Of a stretch of 64,000 bases of DNA, positions 43,850-51,891 are shown piece by piece; positions within the stretch are counted from its first letter, which is position 1, and each line of letters begins with the position of its first letter. The stretch comes from JAICMB01 sp963802915 (lineage in GTDB: Bacteria; Acidobacteriota; Terriglobia; Bryobacterales; Bryobacteraceae), in the NCBI GenBank assembly GCA_963802915.1, contig CAWDKQ010000018.1:103818-167817 (forward strand), given 5' to 3'. Made by a program: the position numbers and the translations under genes. The notes beneath the pieces were generated by a model that was not told the origin of the DNA, did no database searches, and saw only the letters and a list, made by a program, of their open reading frames with translations.

Positions 43850-44662
43850 ATGTCAGACATACAGGTGAGCTGTGCCTCGGAGCACAGCGAGGCGCGCTCC
43901 GTCTTGCGCGAGTTCGATAAGAACGACTTACCAGTCACCGAATTACCCATGTGGCGCGAAGGTTTCTGTGCCTTCGAATTGGCACTGTTGCGTTTTGCAC
44001 CAGTCTATTGGGGACTGGGCATGCCGCATGGCGATAATTCAGCCGTTGTCATCATTCCCGGCTTTCTGGGAACCGATACGTATCTTTTCGAACTGTATGC
44101 CTGGCTATACAGAATGGATTACCAGCCCTATTACTCGGGAATCGGACTGAACGCCGAATGTCCTAATCTGTTAATCCGCAGGAGTCTGAACGCCACGATT
44201 GACCGCGCCCGCACGGAAACGGGCCGCAAAATTCATCTCATAGGCCACAGCTTAGGCGGCATGATCGCTATGTCGGCCGCCGCGCAGCGGCCCGACGACG
44301 TCGCTTCCGTCATCACGCTGGGATCGCCCTTCCGAGGCAAAGCCGCTCACCCCAACATTCTCCGCGCTGCCGATTACGTGCGGGGCTTCATAAAAGCCCG
44401 CCACGGCGATGCCGTTCTGCCGAGCTGTTATACCGGCCATTGCGCTTGCGATTTCGTCGACAACCTAAAGCGCATCTTTCCGGCCTCGGTGAAGATGACA
44501 GCGATATACTCGCGAACGGACGCTATCGTGGACTGGCATTACTGCATAACAGGAGATCCCGACATGGACGTAGAGATCCCCGGGACACACGTCGGCATGG
44601 TTTTCAACCCATCGGTCTATACAGTCCTGGCGGAGCGCCTGGCGGCGCGTTTAAGCGCTTAG
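43850..44662 (+). CDS. Alpha/beta hydrolase, lipase-like
   Basis: 270 residues. The nucleophile elbow is HLIGHSLGGMIAM (Ser near 136), the acid is likely an Asp in YSRTDAIVDW, and the His in EIPGTHVGMV completes the triad. An oxyanion loop is suggested by VVIIPGFLGTDTYLFEL. The GHSLGG elbow and PGFLG region fit lipases acting on neutral lipids. Convergent with, and overlapping by 12 nt, the AarF-like gene. Confidence 0.85.
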   Translation: MSDIQVSCASEHSEARSVLREFDKNDLPVTELPMWREGFCAFELALLRFAPVYWGLGMPHGDNSAVVIIPGFLGTDTYLFELYAWLYRMDYQPYYSGIGLNAECPNLLIRRSLNATIDRARTETGRKIHLIGHSLGGMIAMSAAAQRPDDVASVITLGSPFRGKAAHPNILRAADYVRGFIKARHGDAVLPSCYTGHCACDFVDNLKRIFPASVKMTAIYSRTDAIVDWHYCITGDPDMDVEIPGTHVGMVFNPSVYTVLAERLAARLSA

Positions 44663-46249
44663 CGACCACAGCCCGCTCGCATAGTACAACGCGCTACGCT
44701 GCACGGCGAAATAATCGGCGAGGCTAAACGGAGCCGGCAAAGACCCCGCATGCTTGACCCATCGCGAAATGAATTCGCCGGCGACTATGGTGTCGATGCG
44801 AACTTCATCGCCGGCAACATCTCGCAAGACGCCATCCAGCGTAAACATCACTTTTCGAATCAGTACTAACGAACCCGGAAACCGCACGCCTTCAATGCCG
44901 ATCTTCTCGAGGAGCCGCATGGCGTCGAGCGCGCCGAGCGAGCAGGCGAATGGAAGGGCTTCGAAATAGGAACCTACGCAGCGGTCGATAATCTGCCGGT
45001 GCGTCTTGTCCGCACCGTTGGCGTCGCTCGCGAGCGCGTAGATTGCGTCGCGCACTCCATTCTTGTCGCGAAACGTCATCATGGTCATGAGCCGCGCCAG
45101 TTGCCGCCGCTCCTCGCGGCTCAATCGCGTCGTCAAAGCCCAATCGAGAATGATCAGCTCGCGCTTGGCTTCGTCGTAAAGCATATTGCCGGCGTGCGGA
45201 TCCGCGTGGAAAACGGCGTTCTGCTCGGAAGAAAACATGGGGTCCGCGATCAGCGCCGCGACGATTTGGGATGCGATCTGCCGCCGCAGCAAAGGCCGGG
45301 CGCGGCAGGCGTCCGTAACCTTCACTCCTCGTTCGAAACTCATTGCCGTAATCGTGTCCGTGGACAGCTCCGGAATCGCCCGGGGTGCGTGTGCTCCTTT
45401 GCGCCGGTAGACCCGTCCAACTTCAGCCAGAGTCGCCTGCTCCCGCCGAAAGTCCACTTCGCGCGCCAGTAACAGACGCACTTCGTCGAGTGTTTCGACC
45501 ACCTGCCGCGACGCAAACATGTATTGACGCCCGCGCGAGGCCAGATGCTCCGCCAGTTCCTGCAATAGCGTGAGATCTTCGACATAACATTCGGGCACGT
45601 GGGGCTTGATGACCTTGAAAACCCCAGCCTCCCGTTTTCCGGTCGAAGGATTGAACCACGTGAACTCGAGGATGGCGCTGACGCTCGCTTCGCACAGAAG
45701 CAGCGGCGCAAGCCGTACCTGGTAGGCATCGATGCACGGGCTGAGCTGCCGGAGTATGATCTCATGCACTTCCTCCGGCTTCACATCCGAGATGCCGTTC
45801 TCCAGCTTCTGCAATTCGTGCCGTAGAGACGGACTCAGGCCGCGTGAACGAGCCAAAACCTGCCCAAGCTTCTGAAGTCCCGGCGTCTTCGCGATCACGA
45901 GTCCGAGGCGAACTTCCTCCGGCGTATCCTCGGGTAGTTCGATCTGCTGCACGATCTTCGGAGCCAGGCGCTCGTCCGAAATATGCGACGCAACGAATGC
46001 CATGGAATCATGCACCAGCGGCCGCCAGCTCGCATACGCCTCGGGCACCAGCTTCTCCACCGAGAGCAGATCGGCGACCCACTCCCCGATCTCGTGCCTC
46101 CAGGTCTTTCCGCAGGCTCGCAGCAGGTTCTCGACCACGGCGGTTCGTTCCTCGGTCGACCTGTCTTCAATAAAGGCGGCCATAACGGGGGCCATAAGCT
46201 CGGAGGGAACCGCCGAGAAGAGGTTCGAAAGAGAGTCAGGATCGAACAT
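44651..46249 (-). CDS. AarF/UbiB-like (ABC1) atypical kinase
   Basis: 532 residues. The ABC1 kinase-like core is visible in the second half: KVIKPHVPECYVEDL (Lys), VDFRREQATLAEV, then the catalytic loop FHADPHAGNMLYDE and the metal-binding IILDWALTTRLS. The N-terminal 150 residues are helical and not recognised. Relatives work in ubiquinone or lipid homeostasis at membranes. The start overlaps the alpha/beta hydrolase gene by 14 nt, suggesting coupling. Confidence 0.85.
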   Translation of the reverse strand: MFDPDSLSNLFSAVPSELMAPVMAAFIEDRSTEERTAVVENLLRACGKTWRHEIGEWVADLLSVEKLVPEAYASWRPLVHDSMAFVASHISDERLAPKIVQQIELPEDTPEEVRLGLVIAKTPGLQKLGQVLARSRGLSPSLRHELQKLENGISDVKPEEVHEIILRQLSPCIDAYQVRLAPLLLCEASVSAILEFTWFNPSTGKREAGVFKVIKPHVPECYVEDLTLLQELAEHLASRGRQYMFASRQVVETLDEVRLLLAREVDFRREQATLAEVGRVYRRKGAHAPRAIPELSTDTITAMSFERGVKVTDACRARPLLRRQIASQIVAALIADPMFSSEQNAVFHADPHAGNMLYDEAKRELIILDWALTTRLSREERRQLARLMTMMTFRDKNGVRDAIYALASDANGADKTHRQIIDRCVGSYFEALPFACSLGALDAMRLLEKIGIEGVRFPGSLVLIRKVMFTLDGVLRDVAGDEVRIDTIVAGEFISRWVKHAGSLPAPFSLADYFAVQRSALYYASGLWSLSA

Positions 46250-47036
46250 GGAAATCCTCCTGTAGAAACGCGATCAACATGTCGCGGGTAATCTCCGGTT
46301 GATCCGTATGAAACATGTGACTGGCGTGAGGAATCATTTTCAGCTTTGCTCCCGCGATTCGATTTGCAAGGATAGGGGCATTGGCGGGAGGTACCAGGCG
46401 ATCGGTCTCGCCGTGAACCACTAAAGTCGGAGCGTGAATCCGCGTCAGCCGGTCGTAGGAATGCCACGGTACGATGGCGGCGAATTGCTGCACGTAGCCA
46501 AGTACGCTCGGTAGGTTGCCCTTCAAATGCTTGAGATCGGCCTCTATCCGCTCTTTAGGCGTATGCGGGTCATAGATCAAAGGAAGGACGGCACGGAGAC
46601 GCGCCGCCCGTGTCATGAACGGAAACGTCAGGGCGTACAATGCCCCCGGGTCCGGCAGCACTGCCTTGAACCCGCCGCAGTGCGTGCATCCGAGAATCAG
46701 CTTGCGGACGCGTTCCGGATGTTGGAGCGTCAGTTCCTGAGCAATCATGCCTCCCATGGAAACTCCAATGACATCGGCCCTTTGGACACCGGCGGCGTCG
46801 AGAACGCGCAGGGCATCTTCGGCCATGTGCGCTATGGAGGACCGGCGCCGCGGCACGTCGCTACGGCCGGTACCGCGGTTATCGAGAAGAATTGTGCGAA
46901 ACCATCTAGCCAGGACGCCGCGGATATCGCCCCACATTGCCATCGAGAAGCTGAGACCCATAATCATAAGGAGCGGGTCTCCCGAACCTTCTTCTTCCCA
47001 ATAAATCCGGACGCCGTTGTTAGTTACATAAGACAC
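46236..47036 (-). CDS. Alpha/beta hydrolase
   Basis: 266 residues of the epoxide hydrolase/esterase type: HG-like MIMGLSFSMAMWGD, DNRGTGRSD, the nucleophile in VIGVSMGGMIAQ (Ser near 94), acid in VVHGETDRLVPP and His in IPHASHMFHTDQP. A cytoplasmic hydrolase with unknown substrate, translationally coupled to the AarF-like gene downstream. Confidence 0.88.
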   Translation of the reverse strand: MSYVTNNGVRIYWEEEGSGDPLLMIMGLSFSMAMWGDIRGVLARWFRTILLDNRGTGRSDVPRRRSSIAHMAEDALRVLDAAGVQRADVIGVSMGGMIAQELTLQHPERVRKLILGCTHCGGFKAVLPDPGALYALTFPFMTRAARLRAVLPLIYDPHTPKERIEADLKHLKGNLPSVLGYVQQFAAIVPWHSYDRLTRIHAPTLVVHGETDRLVPPANAPILANRIAGAKLKMIPHASHMFHTDQPEITRDMLIAFLQEDFHVRS

Positions 47037-47178
47037 GTCACTACCCTAGACATTCCGAGCAACGGCTGCGATGGTCCAACCAGTGCCTCGCCGTCACCGT
47101 CGGGGTTCCGCAACGTTGTTTTCACGATGCTAGGGGACCGCGCGCGTAAGCAAGCGGCGACCGCGCCCCGGAGCGTCT

Positions 47179-48894
47179 TCAGCTCGCGCCTACCCCAGCC
47201 TTGGACGCTCTCTTTTCGCGGTCCTTCTTCTTGCCGGGACGCGGCGTTTTATGAGTGCCATTCGATGAGGCAGCAACTGGCGTCGGTTCGGCTATCTCAG
47301 TGACAGCCACCGCAACCGGCTCGGCGACAGCTGCGACCTCTGGCTCCGGCGTAGGTATAGCTGCGACCTCTGGCTCTGGCGTAGGTACAGCTGCGACCTC
47401 TGGCTCCGCTGTAGGTATAGCTTCCGGCTCAGGCTCTGGCGTAAGTATAGGAGTAGCGGACGCTTGCGCCGGTACGGATTTTGGAACCGCAGCGGGCACA
47501 CCCGCGGCTTCCCGCAGCTCTTCATACGACTCCACCAGGAAGTCCCGGAAGAGCTCGCCATCTGGCGCAGCTTGCATATCGTAAGTAATGCCTAAATAGA
47601 GCTTCTTGTTGTAACTGGAAATAGCGATGCTGATGCCGACTTCGCTCCCGCAGGGAACATGGGGATAGTAAGTGAGTAACTCGTGCCCGTTCGCATACAA
47701 GGGAACCATTGGGCCGGGCACGTTGGTGCACACCGTATTCACGATGAGCACCGGCTGCGGCATCATCGGAAGTCCGGCCAGAGTGTGCTGCAACTGGACC
47801 GGAAGCGCTCCGAGCGACATTCCGATCAGTGAAACCATGTCGGCGACGCGCGCGGCCTTCATGGCGCCACTTCGGCGTGTCACCACGCGCATCAGTTCCG
47901 CGGGGTCCGCGATATCGAGAGGGATGCTGAGCGGCAACATCGAAATTTCGACGCCGAGCTCCTTGGGGTTCTCCGTTCTCAAATTCACCGGAACCATGAA
48001 GCGGACGTAACGGTTGCTGACGGGCTCTCGATGCGCGGTCACGTAGCGGCTAAAAGCCCCGGCGACGGCTGTCAAAACGGCGTCGTTGATAGTTCCGCCG
48101 AGCGCGGCTCGGATACCGCGTATCTCCGCGAACGAAACAGAGGTCCAGCAATAGCCGCGCACGCCGGAGCACGGAGCGTTGAACGGCAGCCTTTCGGTGG
48201 GCCGGAGCAGATCCGGCGCGGTCGCAAGCAGCGCGCGCAAATTGTCTTTTGAAGAATCTCCGGTGAACGCTTGAGCCATGCGCAGCACCGTGATATTGGC
48301 GCCGATGAATCTTTCAGCGGCATCGGCCCAGATTCCCGCCAGGCCTTCCACCAGCAAATCACGCGAGTCCGGCAAAGGTGGTGGGTTAAACGGCTCGGGT
48401 TCCACTTTCCGAGGCACCTTGGTCGTATCGAACAGAATATTTGCGAGCCCGACTCCGGATACGCCATCGGCCATGCAGTGATGAACGCGCAATATGAGCG
48501 CGGAACGGCCCTCTTCGAGACCATCGACGATGGTCAAATCCCAAAGGGGCTTGTTGCGGTCCATCAAAGGCGTGAAGATCTGACCGGCCAGCTCGCTTAA
48601 TTGCTGTTCCGTTCCGGGCGGATCCAGCTTCACGCGAAAAATGTGATTGTTGATGTCAAACTCGGGATCGTACTCCCACGAGGGGTGCGCAAGGTTCAGA
48701 GGCGAGAACATCACGCGTTGACGATATCTGGGTATCTCGGGAAGGCGGGCTGCAAGAACTTGCACGCTCTCTTCATCGAAGGGCCCGTCGAGAATTGCCA
48801 CGCAGCCAATATGCAGTGGCATTTCCTTTCTCTCAAAATAGAGAAACATCGCGTCGGACCCGCGCATGCGCCGCCTCGGTTCGGGTTGGGGCAT
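47179..48894 (-). CDS. Wax ester synthase / diacylglycerol acyltransferase (WS/DGAT)
   Basis: 571 residues from ATG 48894, which has GGGAGG 4 nt upstream; a start at 48930 would have no such site. The catalytic motif HHCMADG (H-H-x-x-x-D-G) is near residue 140, with PLWDLTIVDG before it and a C-terminal ND-type stretch (GTINDAVLTAVAGAF). It makes wax esters or triacylglycerol from acyl-CoA. After the catalytic core comes an unusual Pro/Glu/Val/Ala-rich tail (about 480-540) built from four copies of a decapeptide like PTPEPEVAAV, ending in a Lys/Arg patch (PRPGKKKDREKRASK) that might bind granule or nucleic acid surfaces. Confidence 0.92.
   Translation of the reverse strand: MPQPEPRRRMRGSDAMFLYFERKEMPLHIGCVAILDGPFDEESVQVLAARLPEIPRYRQRVMFSPLNLAHPSWEYDPEFDINNHIFRVKLDPPGTEQQLSELAGQIFTPLMDRNKPLWDLTIVDGLEEGRSALILRVHHCMADGVSGVGLANILFDTTKVPRKVEPEPFNPPPLPDSRDLLVEGLAGIWADAAERFIGANITVLRMAQAFTGDSSKDNLRALLATAPDLLRPTERLPFNAPCSGVRGYCWTSVSFAEIRGIRAALGGTINDAVLTAVAGAFSRYVTAHREPVSNRYVRFMVPVNLRTENPKELGVEISMLPLSIPLDIADPAELMRVVTRRSGAMKAARVADMVSLIGMSLGALPVQLQHTLAGLPMMPQPVLIVNTVCTNVPGPMVPLYANGHELLTYYPHVPCGSEVGISIAISSYNKKLYLGITYDMQAAPDGELFRDFLVESYEELREAAGVPAAVPKSVPAQASATPILTPEPEPEAIPTAEPEVAAVPTPEPEVAAIPTPEPEVAAVAEPVAVAVTEIAEPTPVAASSNGTHKTPRPGKKKDREKRASKAGVGAS
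47329..47448. repeat. Four 30-bp tandem repeats encoding the WS/DGAT tail
   Basis: Four adjacent 30-bp units (47329, 47359, 47389, 47419), each starting AGCTGCGACCTCTGGCTC or a variant, the last more diverged. On the minus strand each encodes a ten-residue PxPEPEVAAV-type unit. Such repeats change copy number easily. Confidence 0.85.
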
Positions 48895-48956
48895 AGCACC
48901 TCCCGTTGCGTACGACTCAGCAAATTTCAAAAAGGCAATCCAGTCACATCATAGGA

Positions 48957-48987
48957 CAAAATGGAGGACCCCGGTGAGGTCCTCCAT
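48957..48987 (-). terminator. Intrinsic terminator after the phasin-like gene
   Basis: Inverted repeat ATGGAGGACC-N7-GGTCCTCCAT (48961-48987), 10-bp arms with no mismatch. On the minus strand it follows the phasin-like stop by 6 nt and is followed by TTTTG, so it fits a Rho-independent terminator between the phasin-like gene and the WS/DGAT gene. Confidence 0.7.
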
Positions 48988-48992
48988 CGTTG

Positions 48993-49910
48993 TCAGTTCT
49001 TGCTCATTGCCATTTCGTGCTCGTGCTCGTGCTCCTCGCGTTTGGCCGGCTTCGATGCCAGGTCGACCAACGCCTTTTGAGCGGCCACGAAACTATCCAC
49101 GCTCTTCTTAAACACTTCCGGAAGCGTCGTGGTGGGATGCGGCGCCGCGTTCACGTTGAAGATCTCTTTCGCCATTTTCACGTTCACGTTGACTTCGTCC
49201 GCGGCGAGGTCCAGGAGACGTTCCTGCGCCTTCACGAACGCGTTGACGCTCTCCTTCGCCATGTCGAAGAGATCGATGTTCTTAAGCTCTCCTTCCGCAT
49301 GTTTAACGTGTTCTTTTTTCTCTACGAGGTTCTTTTCCACGATTTCGAGGAATTTCTTCTGGCTCTGGATGAAGTCGCGCATGCCTTCGCGCGCAAGATT
49401 GGCGAGCCGTTTCGTATCGAAGCCCTTGCCGTCGGTCATGTCCTTCACGGCTCCGTCCGTTTCGGCCTCGAAGAAATCCAGAAATTCTTTCTGGGCAGTC
49501 AGGAAATTTGCGAGTCCCTGATGCACCACTTCGGCCAGTCCTTCCATGGGAGTTCCTGCCAGTCCCGGTTTAATCCCTTCGGACACAATCCGGTTCTGCC
49601 GCGCTGCAATGTCGAGCAGCACTCTCTGCGCTTCCATGAAGTTTTTGATGCCCTTACCAGCCAGATCCATGACTGTCTTCGAGGGCGCGGGCGAGAACAC
49701 GCCCAGACGCTCACGCATAATTGTCAATGCCAGAGCGTTTTGTTGGGCCGCCAGGTCCAGCAGGATCTTCTGAGTTGCGATAAAGCCTTCGGACCCTTGG
49801 CGGATCCACTCGCCGATCATATCGGCGATTGAGTTGGAGGGCGGGGGGGCCGGATGCGTGTGCGTGGCTGTCTTGGTAGCCATATGTTCGGCTTCATGCT
49901 TGGTAGCCAT
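48993..49910 (-). CDS. Phasin-like granule-associated protein with six helical repeats
   Basis: The best start is ATG 49910 (GGAG 5 nt upstream), giving 305 residues. The protein is all helical with a recurrent motif F-x-x-A/S-Q-K/R-x-L/F-L-D/E about every 45 residues: FIATQKILLDLAAQQN, FMEAQRVLLDIAARQN, FLTAQKEFLDFFE, FIQSQKKFLEIVEKN, FVKAQERLLDLAAD and FVAAQKALVDLASK. These amphipathic helices resemble the phasin pattern. A His/Glu tail follows. Divergent PhaR and a candidate PhaR operator support a role as a storage-granule coat protein. Confidence 0.75.
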   Translation of the reverse strand: MATKHEAEHMATKTATHTHPAPPPSNSIADMIGEWIRQGSEGFIATQKILLDLAAQQNALALTIMRERLGVFSPAPSKTVMDLAGKGIKNFMEAQRVLLDIAARQNRIVSEGIKPGLAGTPMEGLAEVVHQGLANFLTAQKEFLDFFEAETDGAVKDMTDGKGFDTKRLANLAREGMRDFIQSQKKFLEIVEKNLVEKKEHVKHAEGELKNIDLFDMAKESVNAFVKAQERLLDLAADEVNVNVKMAKEIFNVNAAPHPTTTLPEVFKKSVDSFVAAQKALVDLASKPAKREEHEHEHEMAMSKN

Positions 49911-49925
49911 ATGTTCTCCATCATG

Positions 49926-49936
49926 CTGCATTGCAG
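49926..49936. promoter_or_regulatory. Candidate PhaR operator CTGC-ATT-GCAG
   Basis: CTGC-N3-GCAG at 49926-49936, inside a longer perfect repeat ATGCTGC-ATT-GCAGCAT (49923-49939). This matches the CTGC-N3/4-GCAG consensus described for PhaR of Paracoccus denitrificans (literature knowledge). It lies 16 nt before the phasin-like start and 75 nt before phaR, so it could control both. A second palindrome GCAATATTGC is at 49987-49996. Confidence 0.6.
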
Positions 49937-50011
49937 CATCAATTGAAGAATAGACTTTTTATTGCTTTTTGTCAATAATGAAGTCAGCAATATTGCGATG
50001 CAGCGAGGCAG

Positions 50012-50449
50012 ATGACAGTCATCCGCAAATACGGCAACCGTAGGCTTTACGACACTAACGCGAAGCATTACGTGAATCTCGACGAGATCGCGCAGATGGT
50101 ACGCGATGGCGATGAGGTCCAGGTAGTGGACGCCAAGTCCGGCGAAGACCTCACGCGTTCCATTCTGACCCAAATCATTGTCGAGGACGCCAAAAGCCAC
50201 AACGGCGGATTGCCGCTCGAAATCTTGCGGGAATTGATCGCTGTCTCGAACACCACCAAACATGACGGGCTCACGTGGTACCTTCGCACAGCGTTCGAAA
50301 CCTACCAGCGAGCCCAACACGCGCCGGTCGAGTTCCTCCGCAACCTGTTCGCGCCAAGGTCGCAGGAAGACGATGGCGCGCAGGTTGAGGAGCTTCGCAA
50401 GAGAATCGAGAAGCTGGAGAAGCTATTGGCGGCTAAGGACCGCGGGTGA
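50012..50449 (+). CDS. phaR: PhaR-type polyhydroxyalkanoate synthesis regulator
   Basis: 145 residues. The N-terminal domain is the PHB accumulation regulatory domain: RKYGNRRLYDTNAKHYVNLD, QVVDAKSGEDLTRSILTQII. The rest is a helical region ending in a coiled coil (VEELRKRIEKLEKLLAAK). PhaR binds both granules and DNA, repressing phasin genes until storage polymer is present. No PHA synthase is encoded in this window. Divergent from the phasin-like gene; its last codons overlap isocitrate lyase (convergent, 27 nt). Confidence 0.9.
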   Translation: MTVIRKYGNRRLYDTNAKHYVNLDEIAQMVRDGDEVQVVDAKSGEDLTRSILTQIIVEDAKSHNGGLPLEILRELIAVSNTTKHDGLTWYLRTAFETYQRAQHAPVEFLRNLFAPRSQEDDGAQVEELRKRIEKLEKLLAAKDRG

Positions 50450-51763
50450 GCCGTTTGGAACGGGCGCACTAAGAATCGCGCCGCTAGTCGTAAACTGTTC
50501 CTCTTCCGTCGATCCGGTGAGCGCCGTGGTCGATGCCCTGCCCCCGGCGATCGTTTTCGTGACCTCGTCGAAGTACGCTGTCCCGACGAATCGCTGGTGC
50601 CGCACGGCGTCGTAACCGGCCTTATCGGCAAGGTGGAACTCCCGCTCCTGCAACTCGGCGTAGGCGGACATGCCGGTCTCGGCATAACCTCGCGCCAATT
50701 CGAACATGCTGAGATTCAGCGCGTGGAAGCCGGCGAGCGTCACGAACTGGAACTTGTATCCCATGGCGCCGAGCTCGCGCTGGAAACGCGCAATCGTCGA
50801 CGAATCGAGCTTCTTCTTCCAGTTGAATGACGGAGAGCAGTTGTAAGCCAGCAGCTTGCCCGGATAAATCTTGTGAATAGCGTCAGCGAAACGCCGCGCC
50901 TCCGAGATGTCCGGCTCTGACGTTTCGCACCACAGCAGGTCCGCGTAGGGAGCGTAGAGCAAGCCCCGCGCGATGGCTGCGTCCAAACCGCCGCGATAGC
51001 AAAGGAAGCCGTCGGACGTCCGTTCTCCGGTCAGAAAAGGCTGGTCGTGAATGTCCGCGGCGCCCGTCACGAGCCGCGCGCTATTGGCGTCCGTTCGCGC
51101 CACCAGTATCGTCGGAATACCAGCGATATCGGCCGCGAGCCGCGCGGCGACGAGCTTCGGAATAAACATAGAAGCAGGTTCGAGAACCTTACCGCCCATG
51201 TGACCGCATTTCTTTGCCGAGGCAAGTTGGTCCTCGAAATGGACTCCCGAAGCACCGGCGGCAATCATGCCCTTCATGAGCTCGAAAGCATTGAGAGGAC
51301 CTCCGAAACCAGCCTCGGCATCCGCGACGATCGGGGCGAACCAGTACGGCCCGGCTTCGCCTTCCGCGTGATGCAACTGGTCGGCGCGAATGAAAGCATT
51401 ATTGATCCCGCGCACCACCGATGGCACACTGTTGGCCGGATAAAGGCTTTGGTCCGGATACATCTCACCGGCCAGATTGGCATCGGCTGCGACCTGCCAT
51501 CCGCTCAGGTAAATGGCCTTCAGGCCGGCCTTAACCTGCTGCACTGCCTGATTCCCGGTCAGTGCGCCGAGAGCCGGTACGTACGGCTCGTCATGAAGCA
51601 GTTTCCAAAGCCGCTCCGCGCCCATACGTGCTAGCGAGTGTTCGATGCGGACAGAACCGCGAAGTCGTACAACTTCGTCGGCGGTATAGGGGCGTTGAAT
51701 GCCGTCCCAGCGTGGGGAGGATTTCCAATCGCGGGAAATGTCGGAGGCAGTAAGCAAGTCCAT
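50423..51763 (-). CDS. aceA: Isocitrate lyase
   Basis: 446 residues from ATG 51763 (a frame start at 51790 is in the same reading). The catalytic signature KKCGHMGGKVL is intact, with upstream VADAEAGFGG and downstream ILVARTDANSAR and FNWKKKLD-type residues. It splits isocitrate to glyoxylate and succinate in the glyoxylate shunt, needed to grow on fatty acids and acetate. Its position next to PhaR and WS/DGAT suits lipid storage and re-use. Confidence 0.95.
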   Translation of the reverse strand: MDLLTASDISRDWKSSPRWDGIQRPYTADEVVRLRGSVRIEHSLARMGAERLWKLLHDEPYVPALGALTGNQAVQQVKAGLKAIYLSGWQVAADANLAGEMYPDQSLYPANSVPSVVRGINNAFIRADQLHHAEGEAGPYWFAPIVADAEAGFGGPLNAFELMKGMIAAGASGVHFEDQLASAKKCGHMGGKVLEPASMFIPKLVAARLAADIAGIPTILVARTDANSARLVTGAADIHDQPFLTGERTSDGFLCYRGGLDAAIARGLLYAPYADLLWCETSEPDISEARRFADAIHKIYPGKLLAYNCSPSFNWKKKLDSSTIARFQRELGAMGYKFQFVTLAGFHALNLSMFELARGYAETGMSAYAELQEREFHLADKAGYDAVRHQRFVGTAYFDEVTKTIAGGRASTTALTGSTEEEQFTTSGAILSAPVPNGSPAVLSRQ

Positions 51764-51891
51764 ATTGTGAGTAGAACCCGAATCCGTCAAAACTCAAAAC
51801 GAACCAGTCCGGGTTGACCGAGTCGTCCGATTTGACCTAGCTTTGGAGCCCTTTGGGGTCTACAATCTGATCGAGGACGCCCACTCACAAA

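Noticed and set aside
47329..47448. Possible CRISPR array
   Set aside because: The 30-bp units are directly adjacent without spacers and encode decapeptides in frame.
47255..47584. Plus-strand Gly/Ala/Thr-rich frame resembling a repeat protein
   Set aside because: It is the antisense of the WS/DGAT tail repeats; no start signal.
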